The notes below the pieces were generated by a model. The model was not told the origin of the DNA. It saw only the letters and a program-made list of their open reading frames with translations, and did no database searches. Made by a program: the position numbers and the translations under genes. Below, piece by piece: positions 42,501 through 53,170 of a DNA stretch of 64,000 nt (its first letter is position 1; each line of letters begins with the position of its first letter). Origin of the DNA: Isochrysis galbana. Lineage: Eukaryota > Haptophyta > Isochrysidales > Isochrysidaceae. The stretch spans positions 2,392,192 through 2,456,191 of the forward strand of contig CM030935.1 of NCBI GenBank assembly GCA_018136815.1. Reading direction: 5' to 3'.

Positions 42501-45500
42501 TGTAAGTGTATCGCTCTCCACCATCGGTCGGCGCGTCGTCCGCTGACGGGCCCAGTGGCGCGGCACGCTCAGGCACACGCAGGTGGTCCTCAATCCACGA
42601 GCGCGCCGCCTTCCATGAGCTGAATGCACGCAGCGCCGACGCTCCCCCCAGCCGAGGTAGCCGCGCCCAGCTCGAATGACTAGGCGGCGCCGACCTAGCT
42701 AGCACGTCTTCCGCAGTAGATTCTCCGCCGGCTGTACGCGGATGCTCGCTATGCTCAATTTTAGGCGCTGCTGAGTCGATATGCCGGGCGGGCAGCAAGC
42801 GGGACATCTCAACCTCGAACACAGAATTGCAATCCGGCGTGCTGCTGCGCGGTGTTGACCTCGTCTCATGAGGTGAGTGCGCCCACCATTCTCTCCTAGT
42901 CCCGCCAGGGCCCAACTCGCCAATACTTCCTATTGGTCGTTTGTCGTTCATTCGGGACAGCCACGTGGACTTTGAGTGCGATTCCACCTGCCTTTTTGGC
43001 GTGTGCCGGCTGCCACTGTCAGCTCCCTCAGCCGCCGTGACATTCGTTTCCTCCTCTTCACTATCGCTATCAGGTATGATAGATGATTGATTTCCTAGGG
43101 CCCGCATCCGCTCCCGCTCAGCAGGAGGTAGTAACAAGCCATCCGTCTCGAAGCCACTTTTCCTCACCTGCATAGGTAATAGAGAGCGGCATCGGTGTCG
43201 CGCACTCGGCGAGTCGCGATTCACCGCCACTTGGTTGAAGCAGTTTGGGCATGTAGCAAAGACAGGAAGGCGCTCCTTGTTCTCCCACGTGAAACAAGGG
43301 GCCCATGCTCGCTCTCCGTCGGAACGAAAGAACGTGGTGGGCAAGGGGTCGTAGCTTGACAATGATCCGTACATGCGCCCAAGACGGTGTGATGTCGATT
43401 GTGCCAGATCGGCCTCCGTCTCACGTAGCTTCCCAACACCGGCACCGTAGTCGCGGACGGCGAGCAGCCACCCCCACAACCCGCGGTCGACTGACAACCA
43501 AACGATGAATACAAGCGATTGGAGGTAGAAGGTGTATCCTCCATCAGGCGTGTCGCGGTAGAGTACGAGCGTCGCGACGATTTTCCCTCCCAAGGCAAGC
43601 GGGAGCAAGGCATATGCTGCGTGGAAAAGCTTCGCATCATATGCCGGCGTGCGGGTGTAAAACTTAACGAAATACAGCCGCTCCGTCGCATATCGAAGCA
43701 ACAGATAGGCAGCACATAGCGGCAGTGCAAGTGGAAGAGCAGATGAGAAAGCAGTTGCAACGATCACTAGGAACAAGATCTGGGCCATGTTGAGGGCATA
43801 GTAGAATTCTTGCCTGAGACGACAAGAATGCAACCAGGTGGTGTGGCGTCCGATCTCCTTGTACAATTGTCGGCAATGGAGAAAGGCAACATCGGTGATA
43901 GATGAGCACGATGTGTCATTTTGGTAAAGGCGTGAAAGTGTAACAGCATTGCATACCCTTCAAAACATGCATTCAAATCGCGTTGCGTGGTTTCGAACCT
44001 AGCAAAGCTCCTTTCGCGAATCAGCGTCGAGAGTGGCACCGTGACCCACAATATGAGGAGCTTCGTAGTCACGTAAGATGCGAGCAACGCGTATATTTGC
44101 TTGCCCGACTTCAGATAGAAGCCGAGCTGGCCGATGCCGTCACGCTCAAGGTAGAGGAGGGTTCCAAGTGTGCACCAAAAAGTCATCATGACATTATATC
44201 GCATGAAAGTGCGCTGCTTCGCCGAATAGGACACCGGGCAAGAGAATTCTGATAACCAAGTCGCAAGATAGAATAGAGCCTGGGGGAAGGGGAAGGGGTC
44301 GTCAACGAAATGAGGAGGCCACGTCGACTAAGCGCGTGCGAAAGGCAAGAAGGTGGGAGTGCGGTCGCAGTGCCTGCTCTGCCATATTCAGTGTCATCGT
44401 CATCGCATACCTGTGCGATGATTAGGACGACGACCGCTACCCCAATCGAACGGTAGTCTTCTAGACGTGCTACGGAAAAAATGGGTGCGTCGTCGCGCTC
44501 GGCTGCAACGGAAGCCGCCTGGCAAGCTAAATAAGCCTGTGCACATACAATGCAATTAGGGTCGTTGCACGCCTCCACGGTGTAGCTGTTGATCAAGCCC
44601 TCGTGGTCCGATATTGAATTGGACTGGCGGGCATCGCCTCGTAGCTGTGCAGCCAGAAGTGCAGCCACAGCCGAGGCGCTTGCCACCTGCTGTTGAAGCC
44701 GGCCGTCTCCGTCGCCTTGCACTCCTTGCACTGCCTCGAAGCTATCCCAACCTAGGCGACGGGGTATCTCGGACCGGCTCTCCCCGTTACCCACCGACTC
44801 CGAGGCATTGACAGCGGCATCGCGCGCCTGGTCCATCCTACGCGTTGCCCCCGCGACGTTATCGGCCGAGCAAAGTTCTGCAGGGCTTAGGATATAAGGC
44901 GGAGGTCGGCTGCCACCTCCCTGCAGCCCAAAAGGGCAGAAAGCCTCAAATGACGGTCGGTCTGCGCCCACATCAACGAGAAATCCCCCTCGTGGTCCTC
45001 GGGTGCCGAGAAATTCGCAACCATGGTAAAATCTACCGTCCGCGTCGCTTGCATTGAAGGGGGCTTGGATGGGCCCGCGGGATACCGATTGTGGACTCGA
45101 CACTGGCTTGACCACCTCGTCGTTGTACGAAAACCATGTGGCAGCGGACGACGGCGACGTTGAAGATCGTGGCCTAGTGAGCCAGCGCCATGAACCTTTC
45201 GGCAACCACGAGGGTGCTGCGCCGCCGAACAGCCCGAAGCGCGACGCCGGCTGAACACGTGGGGTAGCCGAGCTGCCATCACCGCCCGCTGTAATAGAAT
45301 TCCCATTGAAACCTCGACCGGCGTCATCCTTAACCTCTTCTACTTGGCAGCTCGTGTTGGCGACAATGTCAACGAAATCATAGAAACCTGATGCATGAGG
45401 AGAGTCATCATTTGCCACTATCGGTGGAGCCCCCTGGATACCGCAGTGCGCATTCGTCGCTGGCCCATCTCCTCGTCTCCACCAATAATCAAGGTACGAA

Positions 45501-47377
45501 ACGCTCATGCAAGCCTGCATACAACAAGGCGAGAAAATGACCGGGTTTATTCGCACGAGGGATTCGAATAATGTTTTGTAAATTGGGCCAGATTGCGCAG
45601 TAAGCACGATGCAGAGGTCGCGCGTCGAGCCCGCAAGCAACTTCTGCGTGTTAGGCAGTCGACTAGAGAAACCTTATAGCTCTGTGGGTATCTGGAGGGC
45701 GCGCTGCTGCATGAATCTTCACTCACCTGGTACGAATGTGTGAAGGCGGGGGCCGGCGGGGGCTTTCCCCAAGCCTCAGTGATTGCCACCGTTGCCCATC
45801 CCGAGATGAGTATGGCTGCGAGCATGATCAACCATCCACATAGAGTGCGCGCCGCGCGCTCTGAGGTTGTCCATGCAAGAGAACGCCACACAATGTCCGA
45901 AGGCTCGGGAGCAAGGCGCGCCGTAAGCCTGCATCGCATGAAGCCAGGCCGCGGTAATCGATCTCTAGCAAGACCGCCGACAACAGCAGCAGCGGGCTGC
46001 GAATCATTAGCAGAACGATTTGAATCGGCCACTGGCGGGTGTCTGATCGGTCGTTTCGGCGTTCCATAGCTTTGGATTGGTGAGCGAAGGCTATTCTCCC
46101 CACTACGGCACGCTTCCTCCTCTTCTAGCCTCTTAAAAGTCAGTGTGCGGAATATTCGCGAAAATGAACGCGGGTGTGCGCCAGGATGAGAGTAAAAGAG
46201 CCGTTGAGATAGGCGGGAAGATATGTGCTTGAATAGAGAATCTCGGTGTAAGGCTTCTGGAAATTCGAATAGAGGCGCCGTCCCTAGGAGCTGAGTGAAT
46301 GGCCAGGCATTCCGCAATTTATCCAGGGAACCCGTGGGTTGTAACTCTTGTAGCACCTGCACTTGACACGGCGGGTGTGTACGGAGCACGTGGGTGTCAT
46401 GGTTGGAGGCTTACAAGATCGAGTGATGTGAGGGCCTAGACGTCAAGTGCAGCTCATGGTGACGGCAGAAGCATATTTACCAATGAAGGGGTCAACCTCC
46501 AAAAGTGCATGCCGCCGTGGCGTGTGAACAGGAAGCAGGGTGTGTGGTAGATGCTACACTTGCCTTCTCCATCGCAGCAACGTTGTTAAAGGAGACGAGC
46601 AATGCTCGCACCTCTTCTGATTCTGGCCCCGCCGCTGCCGCAGCAGCTTCAATCTCGCGGCAGAGTGCCTCTTCCTGTGCCTTCAGCTCCGCCACACGCT
46701 CTTGCCGCGCTATGGCCGCACGCTCAGAGTTGGGTGAACACGGCTCGCATACAGCCGCCTCTGTCACGGCGGATTTTGTATCGTTCGCGGAGTTGCCGGA
46801 TAGGGCGTCAAGTCTTCGACGAGTCTCAACGAGTTGGATGGCCATGTCGAGCCATCGTGCCGAGCCACGGACAAAGACGAGCTCTGAAATGGAAGAGTCG
46901 TCGGGCGGAGGGAGCAGCCCACGACGATCCTTTCGTGCGCTATTTCCGAATCGCAAGCCAAAGCTCCGCCTCAACCAGTTCCACAGGAAAGAAGCTTGCT
47001 GCGATTCCGGTCGTTGGTGTTCGTCCAGTTGGCACAGGGAGTTGAAGAAGGATGTGTACGCGGCCACGGCTTCGGCCTCATTATGGATGGTTCCGAGATG
47101 AGCAGGCACCTACGTAAGTAATTGTGGAGGCGCACCTAAGAGACCGCAACTAGAAGCACCACGAGGTACTCTTGGCATCCTCAGAGCCCATACGCTACGC
47201 ATCACTGCAAACACCCTAGGCATTGTCCAGACCTGCGTGATGAGCAGGGTGTAATCTGCTGGCGTGACAGTCCCCTCATCAACCTCCCTCGCTAGCTGAA
47301 TGGCCTGCCTTTTGAGTCGGAGGAAGACAAGCATAAGGAGACATGAGAATAGAATGTCGATCACGCCGCTCGGCCAC
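39556..47377 (-). CDS. Giant membrane protein: OSCA/TMEM63-like channel + voltage-sensor-like module + F5/8C (discoidin) domain; 5' end in gap
   Basis: Inferred exons on the minus strand: 47377-47233, 47109-46564, 46356-45727, 45643-44411, 44279-43957, 43813-41611, 41430-39556. All joins keep phase; 46563 is a GC donor (aag|gcaagt). At least 2317 residues. The OSCA/TMEM63 (DUF221) signs are a TM then TVTPADYTLLI, a cytosolic RRM-like part with VRALLVSFNN, then LAPEPSDIVWRSLAW, and the core NMAQILFLVIVATAFSSALP. A ~300-residue Cys-containing insertion lies inside the membrane region (exon 45643). After the core come a CPNC segment and beta-rich domains. The last exon has four TMs (40540-40190) with an S4-like LLRALRAIRAVILALRTLDR, then an F5/8C fold (40137-39600: TDGDEGTYW, IDLGTERLVDNIS, ALRQVQVIG). 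OSCA proteins are stretch-gated cation channels. The first TMs are missing in the gap at 47501. Whether the VSD and channel act together is inference. Confidence 0.75.
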
Positions 47378-47500
47378 CTGCAGTCGTGTGGGCGAGAGGG
47401 TTCATGTTGGAACTGACGACAGCATCATGTGCCCAACGAACAGCGTGAAGGGGATCGACGAGCTGCGCACAAGTGGACACCAGAGGGTTCTCTGTTCCCA

Positions 47501-47600
47501 NNNNNNNNNNNNNNNNNNNNNNNNNNNNNNNNNNNNNNNNNNNNNNNNNNNNNNNNNNNNNNNNNNNNNNNNNNNNNNNNNNNNNNNNNNNNNNNNNNNN
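47501..47600. other. Assembly gap (100 N)
   Basis: The 5' ends of two divergent genes, the OSCA-like channel (-) and CDC5L (+), fall in this gap. CDC5L lacks its N-terminal half (about 400 residues), so the real missing sequence must exceed 1.2 kb, or the two sides are wrongly joined. Confidence 0.95.
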
Positions 47601-47601
47601 C

Positions 47602-49345
47602 TCGCTCTCGGCGGGTAACAGCAGCGCCGCCGGCTTCACTCCCGCCCGCTCTGAGGCCGGTTTCTCTGCTACCAGCTCGGAATTCGGACGTACGCCTTCG
47701 CGCGATGCGTTTGGCATAAACGAAACTGAGCCCTCCGAGTACGGCTCCATCGCTTCTGGCCTTCCTGCATCTGCAGCCAAGAGGCTTGCGAGACAACGGC
47801 GGGAGGCGCTCGCGGCATCGTTGGGGTCGCTGCCGGCTCCGACAAACGAGTACAAGATTGTTATGCCAGAGATAGAGCCCGAGCCGGGCGAGGCGGATGA
47901 TGCCGCAGGTGGCCAGTATCCTGAGGGTTACGTGGAAGACGCACTGGACGAACAAGAGCGAGCAGATGCACAGGTAGCGAATGTGCCGCACACACCCCAA
48001 ATTCCACCGCTCATGGCATCCTGGGTTTTGTTCTCAACCTCGGGCTTGTTGTATGCCGCCGCCAAACCTATAGCGGCACGCTCGCCCGTACGGTTCCCGC
48101 GACTCTGCCTCGCGCAGACAAGTTCTCACAGCAAAGGGCGTCACGCCTTGTGGTCAACCCCACCCCCTCCCGCGCTTTAGGCGGCCGCCGCTCTAGCAGC
48201 TGACCTCGCCAAACGTTCTACGGCCCTTCAGCGGTCTCTGCCTCGCCCCCTCATCGTCAACCGTGACGAAATGTTGTCGGCACCAACTGGTGCCGATGCC
48301 GCAGCCCTGGATTCGGCTCCTGCAATCCGTGCCGCCGACAAAGCCATCCGAGAGGAGATGGTCAAGATGCTCGAGGCGGATGCCTTCGTTTACCCCGTCC
48401 CTGGCGCACCCGAAGGCAAGACGCGCAAGCGCAAACCCCTCAAATCGCTCGAGCCCGAAGTGGCTGCAGCTGCGGCGGCGATGGTCGAAGCCGAGATTCA
48501 AAGCTCCGCAAGGAAGCGCCTTGAACCTGCCGATCTGGCTGCAGCTTGCCTAGCAGCTCAAGCCGAGCTCGCCTACGTTCCATCGCTGCAGCGGTATGCA
48601 ACACTGGGCAGCGTGAAAGCGGCCGAGGCGTTGCAAGCGCCACAGCAACAGCTCCAGCTCCTGAAAAATTTCATGGCTAAGGATGCCAAGAAGGCAGGCA
48701 AGGCCGAGAAGAAACTGGACATTTTGCTGGGAGGGTGAGCACCGGCAAGACTTGCACGCCCCATAGTCTTGTCACGTGAGCTGTATCGTATGGTCGCCTC
48801 GTTGTGATCGCCTCGTGTTTGACTCTCGACAAGAGATCGTCATCTCTTTTCATGTTCGATTTGTCCACTGGCCGGGTTCGTAGGTACAAGAAGCGCGCCT
48901 CGTCTCTCATCAAGGAGATGGAGCGACGGCACGCCTCAATCTTGGACAAGCGGATCGAACTGAATTGCTTCAGATCGCTCGAAGAGAGGGAGGCCCTTGC
49001 TGCACCGCAGAGGCTCAACGACCTGACCGCGATGGTGGCTGAGCAGGTCCGCCACCATCCTCAAAGTTGTCCCTGCGCCCTTGGCGATTTCCACACATGG
49101 CCACTCGGCGCAGAACGGACACAGGATGGGGCCTAAGCATTGTTTCGACACCGGGCGTACCATTGCGCGCAAAACATATCTACCACCCCCTACGCCTGAT
49201 GATCAATTGTCTCCTCCTGCCCCTTTCTCAGGAGAAGAAGGAGAGTGAACTACAGGCGCGATATGCCGAATTGATGCGTACGCGGCAAACCCTACTCCAG
49301 CAAACACGGGCGCGCACCGCCGCCGCCGCTGCATCGGCTGACTAG
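47602..49345 (+). CDS. CDC5L: CDC5L/Cef1 pre-mRNA splicing factor, 3' half, four exons
   Basis: Exons 47602-47973, 48181-48734, 48884-49046 and 49232-49345 join in phase to 400 residues. Matches to the C-terminal half of CDC5L include LPAPTNEYKIVMPE (human LPAPKNDFEIVLPE), TALQRSLPRPLIVN, IREEMVKMLEADAF, LDILLGG|YKKRASSL and EKKESELQARYAELM. CDC5L is a core scaffold of the Prp19/NTC complex in the nucleus, needed for catalytic activation of the spliceosome. The two Myb repeats and first half are lost in the gap at 47501-47600. Introns are 207, 149 and 185 nt. The protein ends in an alanine-rich tail. Confidence 0.9.
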
Positions 49346-49633
49346 TTGGTGCAACGAGGGAACTTCTAAAATGGCATGTGTCTAGAGAGCAAGTGGCACC
49401 GCGCTTGGCGTGAAACGACTCATGCTGAGAGCCTCATGCCAAGTCGCTGTAGCGGTTGAACACAGCGCCCCATGCTGCTTGGTCATGGGTTAGCATTTCC
49501 GTGGCGCGTTTGTATCATGGACCACGCTGCTTTGTATGTGCGTGGTAGCGCGTTGCTTAGTCGCACAGTGTGCTCAACACGATCCCTTGCTAAGCATACT
49601 AAAAACTTTATAATATTCTTACCGCACATGCGC
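49346..49633. other. 3' flank of CDC5L, nothing recognised
   Basis: Mixed sequence ending in ttataatattcttaccgcac (about 49608-49627), a motif also seen at 50508, just before the palindrome-ended repeat. Confidence 0.4.
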
Positions 49634-50110
49634 AACTAAGTTTATACTTAGTTCGCCCATGGGGGGGCACGAGCCCCCCTCTCTCTCCACTCCTCCCCTG
49701 CCATGGGGGAGGATCCACCCACTCTCCTGGCACGCCTGATGGCCTGCCAGGAGCACACAGCCCTGCTGACCCATTCCTCTCCCTACAGGCCCGCCTGATT
49801 CGCCCGCCCTGGCCCGTCGTGGCCAGCCCATCCCTCTGACCAGCCCCTCCTCCCCCTGGGCCCCCCTGTTCAGGCCCCCCCAGCCAGCTCCAGTCGACCG
49901 GCAGGGGCTCGGAGCGCCAGCGAGGGAGAGGCAGGAGGGGCCAGGGCCATGCCCCAGCCACACCTGCCCCCTGAGCTGTGCTCCCAGGCCCCTGCAGGCC
50001 ACCTGGGGACCTGAAGAGGGGCCGCAGGCGCGCGCCATGGGCCCCCGCCGCAGGGAAGAGAGGAGGAAAAGGGAAGAGGGAGGGGAGGGGGGAGCGGCAG
50101 CTCTCCCCTC
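49634..50110 (-). repeat. Palindrome-ended dispersed repeat, reverse copy
   Basis: Begins with the palindrome AACTAAGT-TTAT-ACTTAGTT at 49634-49653 and then, reversed, contains all family blocks (ccactcctcccctgcc, ggcctgccagg, gtcgtggccagccc, cctggggacctgaag, gggaagagaggagg). The best full-length reference copy on the minus strand. Confidence 0.8.
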
Positions 50111-51589
50111 CGGCAGATACGTGTCTTCTCGCCCCGTTTGGGTAAGAGAAGACGGGGGCGCCAGAGCCAGGAGGGAAGGGCCGCGGCTCGCCGCGGCCAC
50201 TCGCTCTAGCGAGGGAGATTAGCGCTTCTGGGCTCCTATCTCACGAGTGCCCCCCCCCCCCTGCGTTGCTTTTACCCGAAAGGGGTTTTCCCCCAGCGTG
50301 GACTCGAGGAGAGGACGCGCTGGGGTGCGCGGGGTCGGTGCGTGCACTGGGGGGAGGACAAATATCGAGGGGAGGGGGCAGTGCCCCCACCCCCCGGTAT
50401 CACCCGGACACCTGGCCCGTCAGGCATGGCGGGATTCCGGGACGGAAAAGTTATGTCCAATTAGCTAGTGGGGTTGGCTAGGATATATATAACATTGATT
50501 ATTATTATTCTTACCGCACATGCGGCCGTGGACCCACTACGTACACACGTAGCATACTTTCTACACCCCCACTCCCCCGCCGGCCCTTACCCCCCCGCCA
50601 TCAGGCGGCCCCCCCCGTGCGCACTACCTAGGGAGATTGGGGGGGGGGGGGGGACATCTGAAATTTCAGGGCGCTACGACGCCTACTATCGGCCGGCTCC
50701 TTACGCCTTCTAAGGGAGATTGGGGTGGAGGGCTTGGATATGGTCCGGTGGCCCACGCCCCCCCCCCCCCCTCCCGGTGTACCGACACCTAAAGGCGCAA
50801 ATTGACTTAATACTATCTCGTGGATCAGCCTATCTATGGGAGACACTACACACACGCGTCACACACATAATAATATACTTGAGCGTTAGTGCCTCTACTC
50901 CGCCTAGACTTGCACCAACACGCCAAGCCACGACGCGCATGACCGCACCAAATCCCAAGGCACAAATAAAACTAGGTAAGCACGTGCAAGCACATGATTG
51001 TACCTCCCCCCTCGCATGCCCCCGGCTCTCGTCAGAACTCCCCACAAGCTCTTCGGGGTGAAAACCCAGTTCGTCGCCAATGTAACGTGTACATTGAAGG
51101 CTCACCAGGGAAAAGCACCGGGGAGGGGGGCCTTGCGCTTGCGCGAACGCTCGATGTGCATTGCGCACGCCTTCTCAGCGAGTGAAGCCACTTCAGTGAG
51201 GCCTCGCGGGGCCACCACTGAGTCGGTAGACAGGCACAGGATCGCACGGCAGAGTATCACTGCCGCATTGGTGAACTCTCCCGTGCGACCCTGTGCCTTG
51301 GCCTCTGCTGCGCTGGACTTGGTGTATGCATGAAGCGCGTATCATGAGTCCAGCGCAGGCCACCATCAAGCCGAGCTTGCACATGAGCCATGGGCTCAAT
51401 GCGCTCGCCTCGGCGAACGGCCTCCATGAGGGCTTGAACTTCTGGCAGCGCTCGCCAGCGCTCGCCAGCGTCCTAGGGGCCGGCCTCATGGAGGTCGGGC
51501 CGTGTCGAATTATCGTATGCCTGCGGCGCAATGGGCAAGGATATGTCACTACCGGACTGTGCGACCCTCGAGATCGAGCGTGCGACCCA
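50111..51589. other. Repeat-rich intergenic DNA
   Basis: 50530-50785 repeats the order found at 14288-14455 (gtagcatactttctacaccc to tggtccggtggccc). The remainder has homopolymers (50640-50652, 50759-50771) and overlapping open frames at 51000-51590 on both strands. None has a recognised domain, although 51293-51600 (+) has a plausible composition. Confidence 0.35.
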
Positions 51590-51980
51590 CCAGGGACCTC
51601 CCACATCCCGGGCGAAGGGGGGGGAACGGCAGAGGGGGAGGGGAGGAAAGCGGCGGAGGGGGGGGGAGGGAAGCTGCGGAGGGGGGGAACGGCGGAAGGG
51701 GGGGGGGGGGAACGGCGAAGGGAAGGGGGAGGGGAGCAGCGGGTGGGGGGGGAGGGGAGCAGCGGAGGGGGGAGGGGGGGGGGGGAGAGCAGCGGAGGGG
51801 GGGGGGAGAAACTGCCGAGCAGGGGGGTGAAATCCCAACACTGACCCAACCCTCCCTCACATTCACGTATTTTTCCCGGCTTGGCCCGGGAAAATCAGGG
51901 AATGGAGAGAGGGGAGGGAGGAGAGCTGCGGAAGGGGGGGGAAACTGCCGAGGGGGGTGAAATCCCAACACAGACCCAAC
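51590..51980. repeat. G-rich purine repeat with duplicated segment
   Basis: Dense imperfect repeat of gggggggagcagcggag-like units. The tail gtgaaatcccaacac followed by gacccaac occurs at 51827 and again near 51957, about 130 bp apart, marking a segmental duplication. Proline/glycine-rich frames here are artefacts. Confidence 0.7.
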
Positions 51981-52192
51981 TCTACACAACTGCTCGATAA
52001 CGCAAAAGCGGACGCGACGCCGGAACTAGGCCCGCCGGAACCAAGAAGAGAAAGGGATATAGATACGGCCGAGACAGAAACAACTCCCCCCCGAGATAGA
52101 AGTCAGAGTCTCTGTCTCTGAAAACGAGAAGTATATCTCCAAAATGAACAACATCTGGGTACACACCAACACCAGCAACCAACTGCCTAGGC

Positions 52193-52450
52193 GAAATAAA
52201 AAACCCTTTTAATAGTATCGCCTCGCCCGCGGCACTGACGTTCACTGCTATAGCCACGCCCTTTCCCTTCCCACTCCCTCACTACTCACTACCCGCCTTG
52301 CGGCACCTCCCCTTGTGCTCTACGTCTACGTAGGGGCTCAGGCTCAAGTTGCTGGGCGGGCTGGGTTGCTGGCTTGGACGGGGTGCACCTGCCCCCAACG
52401 AGTGTTCTCGCCCTCCTTCTGTGTCGCTGGGTGACCTGTTTTTTGTTGGC
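52193..52450 (-). repeat. SINE-like repeat copy (A-run at left edge)
   Basis: Starts aataaaaaacccttttaata, then tagccacgccc, cccgccttgcggcacctcc and ccttgtgctctac, collinear with 8124-8400. No duplication found. Confidence 0.6.
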
Positions 52451-52798
52451 GTTGCTCGGGTGTCGTGTCATCATCGTTTTTCTGTTGTCACGTGGTGATC
52501 TTGCGCGGTTGGGGATCAAGCATCAAGCTCATGATGGATGATGGGGGATGGGCGAGGGAGTCGGGAGGGCGGAGGGGGGGCGGGGAGCGAGCGTGCGGCG
52601 TGCGTCGTGCTCCGAGTGGGCGCCCGCCCCCGTACCGCCCTTACTCTAACGTAAACAGTTATTTATGTAAAGGACACCGTTTTTCGGCCTGTTTTTGACT
52701 GTTTTATTGTGTATAACGTGTAACGTGTCAGTAACCCAAAAACAGCTGTTTTTTTACTGTTTTTCTTGGGCTGTTGGACTGTTTTACTGTTTTCACAC

Positions 52799-52890
52799 TT
52801 ACATGTCGGCATACATGCGTCCATTCCCACCCTTCGCACTCGCACGCCACACCGCACTCGCACTCCTCCACAACACAATCTTGTTGACAA
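52799..52890. repeat. Dispersed repeat shared with 5521-5600
   Basis: catacatgcgtccattccca and the following 70 bp match 5521-5600 closely, including cactcctccacaacaca. Two copies only in this window; identity unknown. Confidence 0.65.
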
Positions 52891-53170
52891 GCATCCCTAG
52901 CCACTAGCCACACACACCGGGCACCGGGCGAGCCATGCGCCCACCGCGCCCACCCCCATCATCGCGGGATGGGGGCTCCGTTGCCGATGAGGCGATGAGG
53001 CGCGGCCCCGCGGTTCAAGCTCAAGGAACTAAGGTTATACGGCCACAACAAGAAACAAGACAACAAGACACTCGGACGGGGGCCCGGTCTGCCCGGCAGA
53101 AGGAGAAGAAGAGTACTTTACTTTACTCCGACGAGTCTATACTGGACCTCTATTCACATGACGTATGTGA

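Noticed and set aside
47361-48000. Minus-strand frames of 164-191 codons across the gap
   Set aside because: Antisense to the CDC5L exon and bridged by Ns; only the part left of the gap may belong to the channel gene.
49608-50200. 193- and 117-codon minus-strand frames
   Set aside because: Same palindrome-ended repeat on the reverse strand; frame not conserved among copies.
51193-51989. Proline- and glycine-rich frames up to 218 codons
   Set aside because: Product of the purine-rich G-run repeat; no conserved features.
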